Shown piece by piece: positions 1-7,890 of a stretch of DNA of 64,000 nt. The DNA is from Niallia taxi (GTDB lineage Bacteria; Bacillota; Bacilli; Bacillales; Cytobacillaceae): positions 3,706,001-3,770,000 of the forward strand of contig NZ_CP102589.1 of assembly GCF_032818155.1 (NCBI RefSeq), in the 5' to 3' direction. The notes below the pieces were generated by a model that made no database searches, had not been told where the DNA came from, and was given only the letters and a program-made list of their open reading frames with translations. Both the position numbers and the translations under genes were made by a program. Within the stretch, counting starts at the first letter, position 1, and each line of letters starts with the position of its first letter.

Positions 1-304
1 TTGGATTCATATAGAGGATGTTGTTGGTGGAATGCAATTTATTATAGGAGACGATACAATTTCCGGTCCAGTCAATTTCACTGCGCCAGCACCTGTTAAA
101 ATGCACGTTTTAGGTAAAACAATAAGCAGGCATTTACATCGCCCTCATTGGCTGCCAGTCCCTTCCCCGCTCCTTAAACTAGTATTAGGAGAAATGAGCA
201 TCCTTGTGGCAGAGGGCCAGCATGTGCTTCCCACGGTTTTAACAAGGCAAGGCTATCCCTTTGCTTTTGCATCAATAGAATCTGCGATTTCAAGCTTTGA
301 CTAA
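1..304 (+). CDS. yfhF: SDR39U1 / YfhF-type NAD-dependent epimerase, C-terminal part
   Basis: The reading frame is open from base 2 and begins with a WIHIEDVV stretch, typical of the sugar-epimerase-like TIGR01777 family; the start lies outside the window. The C-terminal third carries the RPHWLPVPSPLLKLVLGE segment of the DUF1731 tail found in YfhF-like proteins. The substrate of this family is not established. It sits just upstream of yfhE on the same strand, as in other Bacilli. Only about 100 residues are visible, so the call rests on the tail domain and context. Confidence 0.85.
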   Translation, partial: WIHIEDVVGGMQFIIGDDTISGPVNFTAPAPVKMHVLGKTISRHLHRPHWLPVPSPLLKLVLGEMSILVAEGQHVLPTVLTRQGYPFAFASIESAISSFD

Positions 305-364
305 TGTATCTTTCTAAAAAAGATGGAAACAATATCAGTAACTTAACGTGAAAGGATGGTAACA

Positions 365-490
365 ATGGACAAGAAAAAAGCATTCAAAGGTAAACCAAAA
401 CTTTCTAGTATGCAAGAGGTTACATACCAGCATGAATTCAAAATGGCAGATAGAGCTGCAAGCAGAAAATCCGGACAAGAAAAACAGTGA
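365..490 (+). CDS. yfhE: YfhE family small protein
   Basis: This gene encodes a 41-residue, lysine-rich basic protein starting MDKKKAFKGK, with the LSSMQEVTYQHEFKMADRAA core that I recognise as the YfhE family. The AAAGGA ribosome site lies about 8 bases before the ATG. The gene follows the epimerase gene by 60 bp on the same strand, a pairing also seen in B. subtilis. The function is unknown; the protein has no signal peptide or membrane segment. Confidence 0.8.
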   Translation: MDKKKAFKGKPKLSSMQEVTYQHEFKMADRAASRKSGQEKQ

Positions 491-569
491 ACAATTTGAA
501 AATTTAATCTTTGGGGATAACTTTCTATTTTGTAAGCATTTTCATTATTTTTGCTTACAATAAGGTTAT

Positions 570-696
570 TTATCCACAAATCCACTGGTATAACCACATA
601 AAAACTGTGGATAATGTGCATAAACCTGTGGAATACTTCTATACCATAGTTTTAACATGTGTATAAATTCGTGTATAACTGAACTATTTTTCCACA
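570..696. promoter_or_regulatory. Cluster of DnaA boxes (TTATNCACA)
   Basis: Four perfect TTATNCACA nonamers lie at 570-578 (+), 606-614 (-), 615-623 (-, directly abutting the previous one) and 658-666 (-). One-mismatch copies lie at 670-678 (-) and 688-696 (+), and a weaker one at 627-635. The segment is intergenic and AT-rich. No dnaA, dnaN or rpmH is nearby, so this is not the ordinary oriC. Extra DnaA-box clusters away from oriC are known in B. subtilis. A regulatory or DnaA-titrating role is inferred. Confidence 0.7.
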
Positions 697-710
697 ATGT
701 CTTAATAAGA

Positions 711-742
711 AAATCCACCAGTTAGTTTTCTGGTGGATTTTT
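711..742. terminator. Intrinsic terminator, probably bidirectional
   Basis: An 11-bp inverted repeat (711-721 with 730-740) is followed by a T run on the plus strand and preceded by A residues. It can serve yfhE on one side and the 60-aa minus-strand gene on the other. Confidence 0.8.
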
Positions 743-760
743 GTCATGCTTCTATACTAT

Positions 761-943
761 TTAAAATTCTCTGCCAGAGACTTGCCTGTCTTGCAGCATT
801 CTCAATTTATCTTGATAATAGCAATATTTTTGGAAATACATGTTTCTATCTAAACCTAATACAGCTTTATTCGATTTTTGTGAATACTTGTTAATAAGCC
901 TAGCATAATAGCGAATTTTTATAGATTGAATAATGGCATCCAT
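761..943 (-). CDS. Orphan 60-aa basic protein behind SinR-type operators
   Basis: I do not recognise the family. The 60-residue product (MDAIIQSIKI..., ending RQVSGREF) is basic, tyrosine- and lysine-rich, and predicted soluble and largely helical, with no signal peptide. A longer frame with a TTG at 985 exists, but the ATG at 943 is preceded by GGAGG at 7 bases, and the longer form would run through the operator at 967-982. The gene stands alone between two terminators. Its upstream region holds several GTTCTTT motifs, so it may be repressed by a SinR-like regulator. The protein's function is unknown. Confidence 0.65.
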   Translation of the reverse strand: MDAIIQSIKIRYYARLINKYSQKSNKAVLGLDRNMYFQKYCYYQDKLRMLQDRQVSGREF

Positions 944-966
944 TAATATTCCTCCAATTATAAACC

Positions 967-1087
967 GTTCTTTATAAAGAACCAATAAGTAAAAAAATAA
1001 CGCTCTTTATAAATATATTCTTTATAAAGAACATTTACTGTTTGTTATTACGTATTATTGAATAAATAATACGATGATTTGTTCTTT
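967..1087 (-). promoter_or_regulatory. Array of SinR-type operators (GTTCTTT inverted repeats)
   Basis: A perfect 16-bp palindrome, GTTCTTTATAAAGAAC, lies at 967-982. A second copy (TTCTTTATAAAGAA) lies at 1018-1031. Half sites are GCTCTTT at 1002-1008 and GTTCTTT at 1081-1087. The half site matches the published SinR consensus GTTCTYT. An unrelated inverted repeat, CGTATTATT-N5-AATAATACG, is at 1051-1073. The array is upstream of the 60-aa gene on the minus strand. Binding by SinR or a relative is inferred from the motif only. Confidence 0.6.
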
Positions 1088-1126
1088 ATGTCAATACATT
1101 TTGTTTTTTATAACGAACTTTTTACA

Positions 1127-1155
1127 CAAAAAAAATAACCCCTTTCTTTAAGGGG
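1127..1155 (-). terminator. Intrinsic terminator of the ATP-grasp gene
   Basis: A CCCCTT/AAGGGG stem (1139-1144 with 1150-1155) is followed on the minus strand by a run of about eight T residues. It lies just past the stop of the ATP-grasp gene. Confidence 0.75.
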
Positions 1156-1167
1156 CATTTAATTTGC

Positions 1168-2238
1168 TTATAAATGGACAATTTTCGACGACTGAAAGAC
1201 ATTATCTTTTAAAACTATCTCTTTCTCTAAATAGCTTGATTTCACACCGAAGTGTGGGCGGAATTGTTTTATAGCTTTTTTACCTTGCAGTAGCAGCAGA
1301 ATCGCTCTGTATGGCATATTAATACCTGCTAGGCAGCTGTAATGCAGTCCTCCAGACATTCTTGGGTTAATTTCTAATAGCTTTGGAATGCCATTCTGAT
1401 ATTTCACTTGTATATTATAAATAAACGGAATTTTTAGTGTGTCATTGATATCTTTAGCAAGCTTTAACAGAACAGGGTTGTCCTCTAGCTCCCTGAGCCT
1501 TCCTTTTCCCTTTTTTCTCGGAATGGCAGCCATAAGTTTGCCGTCATATGAAAGACAATCAATACTGTATTCATATCCTTCTAGATATTCAAGCACCATT
1601 AGTGGTGGAAAGACCGCTTGCTGCTTTAGAATCTCATATGCAGAATCAAAGGATATATTAGCATTAATTCCTTGATAGAAAAGCTCTTCAATTGAATCAG
1701 GCTGTTCTTGCACAAGTCTAAATCCGTTTCCCCCTTCACCAATTACAGGCTTAAAACATACTTTATGACCCTTTTTTCTTAAAGCTGTATATGCCTCTTT
1801 AAAACTTTCTGCATTGTTGACAATAATATAATCTGGTATATTTACAGCCGTCTTGAGGATGGAATGCTGCTGCATCAATTTATAAGTTGCCTCTTTGTCA
1901 TCAAGCATTTCCATCAATGGCGCATCAGGACATACAAGGACCTTAACACCAAGTTGCTCGAATTTAAACAGGTTCTTTGCTATAAGCACATTCTCTTTTC
2001 TTGGAACAAATATATCTATGCGATGAATTTTGCAAAATCGCAGACAAAATTCAATATAATCCTCCCCAGCTATATCTGGTTCTATAAATGCTGCATCGCA
2101 ATAGCTTAAATATGCGGCATGTTCATTATTTGAGGTTCCATACACCTCAAATTCCATCCCATCTGCATTATATTTAATCATGTCAATAAAGTGAGCAGCT
2201 GTTGTGAACCATTGATTAAACCATATTTTTTTCTTCAT
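1168..2238 (-). CDS. ATP-grasp domain protein
   Basis: The product (about 356 aa from the ATG at 2238) has an N-terminal pre-ATP-grasp fold and a central and C-terminal ATP-grasp domain. Visible motifs are the lysine-bearing KPVIGEGGNGFRLV loop and the metal-binding LLEINPRMSGGLHYS segment, as in carbamoyl-phosphate-synthase-like ligases. Such enzymes join a carboxylate to an amine or thiol using ATP; the substrate here cannot be told. The start at 2238 has AAAGGA upstream; upstream alternatives (TTG at 2283, ATG at 2265) have poorer ribosome sites. The gene is monocistronic, with its own terminator. Confidence 0.8.
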   Translation of the reverse strand: MKKKIWFNQWFTTAAHFIDMIKYNADGMEFEVYGTSNNEHAAYLSYCDAAFIEPDIAGEDYIEFCLRFCKIHRIDIFVPRKENVLIAKNLFKFEQLGVKVLVCPDAPLMEMLDDKEATYKLMQQHSILKTAVNIPDYIIVNNAESFKEAYTALRKKGHKVCFKPVIGEGGNGFRLVQEQPDSIEELFYQGINANISFDSAYEILKQQAVFPPLMVLEYLEGYEYSIDCLSYDGKLMAAIPRKKGKGRLRELEDNPVLLKLAKDINDTLKIPFIYNIQVKYQNGIPKLLEINPRMSGGLHYSCLAGINMPYRAILLLLQGKKAIKQFRPHFGVKSSYLEKEIVLKDNVFQSSKIVHL

Positions 2239-2428
2239 TTTCCTATCCTTTCCATAATACTGCATTGCTATTATCTCTCTCAAACTAACAGTATGCTCAA
2301 ACTTTTTTTATTTATACACATATTCCAACAATGCCTTCTTGTTCAGGTGTTTTCATTCTGCTTACGTCCTGAATTTTCTTTCTATTTTTAATTTGAGAGT
2401 TCTTTTATTAGTGAGTGGGCTTACAATT

Positions 2429-2437
2429 TGCTATAAT
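2429..2437 (+). promoter_or_regulatory. Extended -10 promoter of the lactonase gene
   Basis: TG-C-TATAAT is an extended -10 element, with TATAAT at 2432-2437. It lies about 30 bases before the ATG at 2468. This placement rules out the longer reading frame that starts at 2339. Confidence 0.6.
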
Positions 2438-2467
2438 ATATTTAAATCTTTTAAAGGAGTCCTGTTC

Positions 2468-3526
2468 ATGACAAATTCAAAAAAGTTCATAGGTTATGTA
2501 GGTACATATACAAAGTCAACTAGTAAGGGAATCTATTCATTCGTTCTGGATACAGAGGAAAAGAAAATTACTAATGTCGAACTGGCAGCTGAATTGGAAA
2601 ACCCGACATATGCAACAGTTTCTAAAGATAATAAATACTTATATGCTGTAGGTAAAGAAGGCTCACTTGGAGGAGTTGCAGCTTATACTGTTGACCCTGA
2701 TACAGGCAAGCTTGAATTTATTAATAAGCAGTTCACTGAAGGCGCTTCCCCATGTCATGTTAGTGTAGATAACAACAAAAGCTACACACTTACTGGAAAT
2801 TACCATAAAGGGACTGTTGAAGCGTATCCGTTAAATGCTGATGGAGCAGTTCAAGAATTAACTGCAAAGGTAGAACATACAGGTACAGGGCCAAATACTG
2901 CACGCCAAGAAAAACCTCATATGCACTTCACTGGTTTTACACCTGATGAGCGTTTTGTCGTTTCTGTCGATCTTGGAATCGATAAAGTAGAAACATACAA
3001 GCTTACAGATGGCAAGCTAGAAACAGTATGCAGCCTGTCTGTGAAGCCTGGAAGTGGTCCAAGACATATCGCATTCCACCCGAATGGCAAATTCGCTTAT
3101 GTGATGACGGAATTAAGCAATGAAGTCATTACATTATCTTATAACAGCGAAACAGGCGAACTAAAAGACTTGCAATATATCTCTGCATTACCAATCGACT
3201 TTACTGAAAACAGCCAAGGCAGTGCTATTCACCTGTCATCTGATGGCAAATTTGTCTATGCAGGAAATCGCGGACATAATTCAATTGCTCTTTTCAGCGT
3301 CAACAGCGAAACTGGTACATTGACATTTATTGAACATACGTCAACAGAAGGAAATTGGCCTCGTGATTTCGTTCTTGATCCAACAGAGCAATTCGTTGTT
3401 GCATCTAACGAACAATCAGACACACTTACTCTTTTTGAAAGAGATGAAGCTACAGGTAAATTGACTTTGCTTCAATCAGAAATTCACGCTCCAGAACCAG
3501 TGTGTGTGAAATTCTTGAACTATTAA
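2468..3526 (+). CDS. pgl: Lactonase family protein (6-phosphogluconolactonase, YkgB type)
   Basis: The 352-residue protein begins MTNSKKFIGYVGTYT and shows the seven-bladed propeller repeats of the cycloisomerase-2-like lactonases, including the GASPCHVSVD and GSGPRHIAFHPNGKFAY blades and a C-terminal WPRDFVLDPTEQF. In Bacilli this family hydrolyses 6-phosphogluconolactone in the oxidative pentose phosphate pathway. The ATG at 2468 has AAAGGAG upstream and a promoter just before it. It is monocistronic with a strong terminator. The protein is cytoplasmic, with no signal peptide. Confidence 0.88.
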   Translation: MTNSKKFIGYVGTYTKSTSKGIYSFVLDTEEKKITNVELAAELENPTYATVSKDNKYLYAVGKEGSLGGVAAYTVDPDTGKLEFINKQFTEGASPCHVSVDNNKSYTLTGNYHKGTVEAYPLNADGAVQELTAKVEHTGTGPNTARQEKPHMHFTGFTPDERFVVSVDLGIDKVETYKLTDGKLETVCSLSVKPGSGPRHIAFHPNGKFAYVMTELSNEVITLSYNSETGELKDLQYISALPIDFTENSQGSAIHLSSDGKFVYAGNRGHNSIALFSVNSETGTLTFIEHTSTEGNWPRDFVLDPTEQFVVASNEQSDTLTLFERDEATGKLTLLQSEIHAPEPVCVKFLNY

Positions 3527-3553
3527 TCAGTAAATAAGCACCTGATATCATAT

Positions 3554-3598
3554 AAACCCCAGTCGACAATTAAATTCGACTGGGGTTTATTATTTTTT
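3554..3598 (+). terminator. Intrinsic terminator of the lactonase gene
   Basis: A 13-bp perfect stem (3554-3566 with 3576-3588) is followed by a T-rich tail. Together with the next hairpin it accounts for most of the recognisable signal in the gap 3527-3827. Confidence 0.9.
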
Positions 3599-3749
3599 CA
3601 CACTGATAATGGTATACTCCATAACTGCCTCGACTGCAAAGTAACCTTTTTCTTTAAATATTTAATCCTATTTATAAATCCAGAAAGTAGATTTCTCACT
3701 GGATTGCCTACCTTGTTTTTAACTTGTGCCGTCATATGAAAGTATCGAT

Positions 3750-3793
3750 AAAAAAAACAGCCGACAAACTTATAAGAAAATAAGTTTGTCGGC
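3750..3793 (-). terminator. Intrinsic terminator of the thioesterase gene
   Basis: A 14-bp perfect stem (3760-3773 with 3780-3793) has a minus-strand T run at 3757-3750. It lies downstream of the thioesterase stop. Confidence 0.9.
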
Positions 3794-3827
3794 AGACTGC
3801 CTAGATATTAACCGTCTTGTTTATTAT

Positions 3828-4349
3828 TTAAATCCAAGGTGCATCTGTCTTAACAACCTTCGCAAAAGCCTTGCTGTGTTCTCTTCTGTCTTTTCTCACC
3901 TTTACTCGCTGTTCTGCTGTGTTAAAAAGCATATGCTCTTCCGCTGATTGAGGAATAATTTGTGGGATTTTTGTCGGTTTGCCTTCCTCATCAAGCGCTA
4001 CAAATGTTAAAAATGATGTTGCGGCAAGCTTACGTTCACCAGTTTTTAAGTTTTCTGCTACTACTTTAACGAATACCTCCATTGAGGATCTGCCTGTATG
4101 TGTAACATATGACTCTAGACAAACTGAATCAGTCGGCCTTATAGGCATCAAAAAATCGACGGAATCTGTTGAAGCTGTAACGACATTGCTTCTTGAATGC
4201 CTTGATGCTGAAATTGAAGCTACATCATCAATATAGCTCATCAGCTTCCCCCCAAATAAAGAATTATGATTGTTTGTATCAATCGGGAAGATTCGGCTTG
4301 TTTTTACTACTAATGAGTCTTTGCAAAATTTCTCTGTTGGCATATTCAA
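3828..4349 (-). CDS. ykhA: Acyl-CoA thioesterase, hotdog fold (YkhA type)
   Basis: The 173-residue protein carries the single hotdog domain of acyl-CoA hydrolases, with the NHNSLFGGKLMSYIDDVAS helix and TDSVDFLMPI strand typical of the YkhA/BFIT group. It should hydrolyse acyl-CoA to free acid and CoA in the cytoplasm. The TTG at 4349 sits 9 bases after GGAG; the ATG at 4343 has a 15-base gap, so the TTG is preferred, although MPTEKF is a possible start. It is monocistronic. Confidence 0.88.
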   Translation of the reverse strand: MNMPTEKFCKDSLVVKTSRIFPIDTNNHNSLFGGKLMSYIDDVASISASRHSRSNVVTASTDSVDFLMPIRPTDSVCLESYVTHTGRSSMEVFVKVVAENLKTGERKLAATSFLTFVALDEEGKPTKIPQIIPQSAEEHMLFNTAEQRVKVRKDRREHSKAFAKVVKTDAPWI

Positions 4350-4421
4350 AATGCTGCACTCCTTTTTATGCCTATTGTGACTGCTTCCGAAGATGATATT
4401 TAACGGCCAATAAAAAGTAGC

Positions 4422-5981
4422 CTATATGCTTTCTTCTTTGCATAATGGCAATTCCAATAAAAATATTGTAGTAGAACCGTCGGATTTTTGTAAAGATAAA
4501 AGTCCTCCAAGCGCTTTTGCCAAAAGCAGACTGTACGGCAAACCGAGTCCAAGCCCCCGCTCTACATCCTTTTTATTTTTCCCCCTATAGAAGCGTTCAA
4601 AAATATAATGCTGCTCTTCAATCGGAATTCCATAGCCATTATCCTCTACTATTATCAGGATATCATCATTATCGTATTTCAAGCTGACTGACAGTTTGCC
4701 GACAGCCTTGCCTTTGATAGCATGAAGACTATTATTGAGCAGGTTAACAATGATTTGCTGCAGACGAACACTGTCTGCGTTAGCATATACGGGCTTTTCC
4801 ATACTATTATAGGTTATCTTCACATTTTTTAATGCATCTGCATGGACGATTTCCCATTGATAGATGATTTCTTTGACAGCAGCCTGAATGTTTATTTTTT
4901 CGAGATTCACTCTGATTGACCCTGCACTGAAGCTGTTGAAATCAAGCAAATCCTCAACCATACTTTGCAGTCTTTTTGCTTCCTTCAAGCTCATCGCCAA
5001 AAACTCTTTTTTCCTGCTGTCTGAAATGATATCATCATTCACAGCTTGAACAAGGGCACTAATGGAAGTAATCGGTGTTTTTAGTTCATGTGTGACTCCT
5101 GCAAGGAGCTGTGTACGCAGCCCTTCTAATGTTTGCAGCCTGTTCGTCATTTCATTAAAGGACAGCACAAGCTGATGCAACTCCTTCTCTTGCACATCCT
5201 CACTTAGACGAATATCATAGTTTCCATTCATTAAGTTTTGGGCTGCATTTGCTACTTCCTCCACCGGCTTTGCCAGCTTTTTCGACAAGGAATAGATGAC
5301 AAGCCAGCCAAGAATTGCAAGACCTGTTAAAAGCAGCCCAAGCAGCTGGTACTCCTCTGTATTTATGCGAAGCTGATCATGGGGCTGGATAATATACACA
5401 TTGCCCACTAATTTATCATCCTTCTCTATCGGAGCAATTACAACAGATGCCTTTCGTTTATCGCTAAGCGTTATCGTTTTAATCGTCAGCTCTTCGACTA
5501 TATCCATAGCCTTTATTTGTTCAAGCTGACCAGAATTATTAGGTGTAGGTTCATTCATCAAATTTCCCTGTTTATTACCATTTGGGCCCATATCCTGCAT
5601 TGGAGAAAGAAGATTCACCTCGTCTGAGTCGTCCTTTATATAAACACTCATCGGCTGATAAATGCTTTGTGAATCCTGTCTATCCTGCATAAAAGGGAAC
5701 CTGATGTCTGTAATATTCTCCAGATCCTCATCAGATGCCCTGCCGGCAATCTCCTGGGCAACGAACTTTGTCAGCTCAAGCCTATTTTCTAAGGCATTAT
5801 GTCTGATCCAAAGGATGGAAACAACACCAATAATGACAAGCCCAAGTAATAATGTGAATAAATATCTTTTTGTCCAATAGTATAGTAGCGGAGTTTTCTC
5901 CTTACTTTTTCTCTTGAATATAGAATTGATAGCCGAGTCCGCGTAATGTTTTAATTTCCCCATATTCTGCATCCCATCCAT
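4422..5981 (-). CDS. Sensor histidine kinase of an OmpR-type two-component system
   Basis: The order is: TM1 about 41-59, a 150-residue extracellular domain, TM2 about 213-232, HAMP, HisKA with His298 in AGVTHELKTPIT, and HATPase_c with the N box NLLNNSLHAI, DNGYGIP and the GLGLGLPYS loop. It should autophosphorylate and pass phosphate to the regulator encoded just upstream. The start is uncertain: the ATG at 5981 overlaps the regulator gene by 80 bp and lacks a clear ribosome site, whereas an AAGGAG at the regulator stop has no in-frame start codon behind it. The adjacent efflux operon suggests it controls that transporter. Confidence 0.9.
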   Translation of the reverse strand: MDGMQNMGKLKHYADSAINSIFKRKSKEKTPLLYYWTKRYLFTLLLGLVIIGVVSILWIRHNALENRLELTKFVAQEIAGRASDEDLENITDIRFPFMQDRQDSQSIYQPMSVYIKDDSDEVNLLSPMQDMGPNGNKQGNLMNEPTPNNSGQLEQIKAMDIVEELTIKTITLSDKRKASVVIAPIEKDDKLVGNVYIIQPHDQLRINTEEYQLLGLLLTGLAILGWLVIYSLSKKLAKPVEEVANAAQNLMNGNYDIRLSEDVQEKELHQLVLSFNEMTNRLQTLEGLRTQLLAGVTHELKTPITSISALVQAVNDDIISDSRKKEFLAMSLKEAKRLQSMVEDLLDFNSFSAGSIRVNLEKINIQAAVKEIIYQWEIVHADALKNVKITYNSMEKPVYANADSVRLQQIIVNLLNNSLHAIKGKAVGKLSVSLKYDNDDILIIVEDNGYGIPIEEQHYIFERFYRGKNKKDVERGLGLGLPYSLLLAKALGGLLSLQKSDGSTTIFLLELPLCKEESI

Positions 5982-6591
5982 TCAAAGATTTCCTGATTCT
6001 TTTAATCGCCAAATCAACTGCTCTGTCACTGCCATCATAATCCCTGCCCCACACATGGTCGAGCAGCTGGTCTCTCGTAAAGGTCTGATTTGGATTTCCA
6101 GCTAAAAACAGCAACACCGATAAATCTCTCGGTGTAAACGGGACCTCAATGCCATTCAGGAATATTTGATGGGAAAGATTATTTATTTTTAAATTTCCGT
6201 AATAGGTCACATCTTCTTCTGCCTGGTACTGAGGCGATCTGCGCAGAACAGCCTGAACTCTTGCTATCACCTCTTCTGCAACGAATGGCTTAGTTATATA
6301 ATCATCTGCGCCTGTGTCAAATCCTTTCAGCTTCTGATCTGTATCTGAAAGAGCAGTGAGCATGATAACAGGACAAGCACTTTTTTTACGAATATGTGCA
6401 AGCACTTCCCAGCCGTCCATATGTGGCATCATGACATCAAGCAGCACCAATGCTGGCACTGCTTCATCCAGCTTCTCCAACGCCTCTTGTCCATTGTATG
6501 CATAGCTGACAGCAAAGCCTTCCTTTTCAAGGTAGGCGCCAAGCACCATGCTTATTGCCAATTCATCTTCCACAATTAATATATGTTTCAT
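5902..6591 (-). CDS. Response regulator, OmpR/PhoB family
   Basis: The 229-residue protein has a receiver domain with acidic residues at 8-9, the phospho-acceptor Asp52 in VLLDVMMPHMDG and a KPF lysine motif. It is followed by a winged-helix DNA-binding domain (FTPRDLSVLLFLAGN to GLGYQFY). The ATG at 6591 has AAAGGA in front. It is first in a two-gene operon with the kinase. It lies downstream of, and in the same direction as, the MacB-like transporter, a common arrangement for self-contained efflux and sensor modules. Confidence 0.92.
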   Translation of the reverse strand: MKHILIVEDELAISMVLGAYLEKEGFAVSYAYNGQEALEKLDEAVPALVLLDVMMPHMDGWEVLAHIRKKSACPVIMLTALSDTDQKLKGFDTGADDYITKPFVAEEVIARVQAVLRRSPQYQAEEDVTYYGNLKINNLSHQIFLNGIEVPFTPRDLSVLLFLAGNPNQTFTRDQLLDHVWGRDYDGSDRAVDLAIKRIRKSLNGWDAEYGEIKTLRGLGYQFYIQEKK

Positions 6592-6664
6592 TCTATTAAG
6601 TCCTTTTTTGTTTTTTACTCATTATACAAGAATCAAGTGCCAAAAAACTACCACTATAAAAGAG

Positions 6665-6704
6665 GACCAGGCTTTTACTAGTTACTGATAGTAAAAGCCT
6701 GATC
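6665..6704. terminator. Hairpin between transporter operon and two-component system
   Basis: A near-perfect 16-bp inverted repeat (6665-6680 with 6689-6704) is followed by a T run on the plus strand and a shorter T-rich stretch on the minus strand. It probably ends the transporter transcript. Confidence 0.75.
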
Positions 6705-6711
6705 CCATTTT

Positions 6712-7890
6712 TTATTGATATCTTAATGCCTCTAGCGGGCTTAAGTTTGATGCTTTGTTTGCAGGGAATATTCCGAAGATAATTCCGATTAATATGGAGA
6801 AGGATACAGAACCTCCGACAATCCACCAAGTGATTTGCATCGTCATATCTAGCATGCTTGACAGAACTTCAGCACTTCCAAGTCCAATTAATGCACCAAG
6901 GATGCCACCAAATGCACTTAATACAACTGCTTCAATCAAGAATTGGAGCATAATGTCTTTTTTCTTCGCACCAATTGCTTTTCTAATTCCGATTTCTCTT
7001 GTTCTCTCCGTTACAGAAACAAGCATGATATTCATGATACCAATTCCCCCAACAATCAAGGAAATGCTCGCAATACCTGCAAGAAGCAATGTCATCGTGT
7101 TGCTGACAGAATCAAGCGCATCAGATACAGAAGACTGATTACGGACAGAATAAGATGTTTCATCTCCGCCAAACTGGTTGTACAGATCCTGCTCCATCTT
7201 CGCCATTCCGATTTCAACAGCATCCTCAGAAGACATTTTTACTGTTGCAGATGTAACATATGTCTGCCCGATAAAACGCTGTGCCGTAGTGAAAGGAATC
7301 AATACTTGGTCATCGACAGACCCTGACAGCTCTTCACCTTGTTCCTCTAGCACACCAATTACTTTAAATGTTGTGCCATCGATTTTAATCGTCTGGTCAA
7401 CAGCATTGGAGAATCCGAACAATTCTGTCGCAACATTTGAGCCTAACACAACTACTTTATTACGGTTATCAAGATCAATATCCATAATGTTACGACCTGT
7501 GCGGACTGTTATGTCATTAACATCTTCATAAGAAGTGTTAACACCTGCCACCGTAACCCCTTCACTTGATGTAGTGCCATTTTTCAATGTACTGCTAGTA
7601 GTAACAGTCGGTGAAACAGCCTCTACCTCTGACAAGTCTTCAAATGACATTAGTTCGTCATATGTGACAACTTCTTCATCACTCGAGTTTCCTGACAGTG
7701 AGATGGAAACCGTCGTGCTTCCTAGACTGGAAACCTCATCTGATACCGATTGAGAAGCACCCATACCTAAAGAGGTCAAGGCAATTACGGCGGCAACTCC
7801 AATAATGATACCGAGCATCGTCAAGATTGCTCTTAGCTTATTCATTGTTATATTTTTAAAAGATATTTTTATCGCTTGCCCTAATTTCAA
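6712..7890 (-). CDS. MacB-like ABC transporter permease
   Basis: The 392-residue protein has the MacB architecture: an N-terminal TM (about 20-45), a large extracytoplasmic MacB_PCD domain, and three C-terminal TMs forming the FtsX domain, with the ERTREIGIRKAIGAKKKDI loop. It acts in the membrane with the ATPase and fusion protein encoded upstream, exporting an unknown peptide or drug. The TTG start overlaps the ATPase stop by four bases (TTGA), showing translational coupling. Confidence 0.9.
   Translation of the reverse strand: MKLGQAIKISFKNITMNKLRAILTMLGIIIGVAAVIALTSLGMGASQSVSDEVSSLGSTTVSISLSGNSSDEEVVTYDELMSFEDLSEVEAVSPTVTTSSTLKNGTTSSEGVTVAGVNTSYEDVNDITVRTGRNIMDIDLDNRNKVVVLGSNVATELFGFSNAVDQTIKIDGTTFKVIGVLEEQGEELSGSVDDQVLIPFTTAQRFIGQTYVTSATVKMSSEDAVEIGMAKMEQDLYNQFGGDETSYSVRNQSSVSDALDSVSNTMTLLLAGIASISLIVGGIGIMNIMLVSVTERTREIGIRKAIGAKKKDIMLQFLIEAVVLSAFGGILGALIGLGSAEVLSSMLDMTMQITWWIVGGSVSFSILIGIIFGIFPANKASNLSPLEALRYQ

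Noticed and set aside
570..742. The DnaA-box cluster as the chromosomal origin
   Set aside because: No dnaA, dnaN, rpmH or other origin genes are adjacent, so it is treated as an accessory cluster.
2339..2467. N-terminal extension of the lactonase
   Set aside because: The extended -10 promoter at 2429-2437 would lie inside the coding region; the ATG at 2468 has a good ribosome site.
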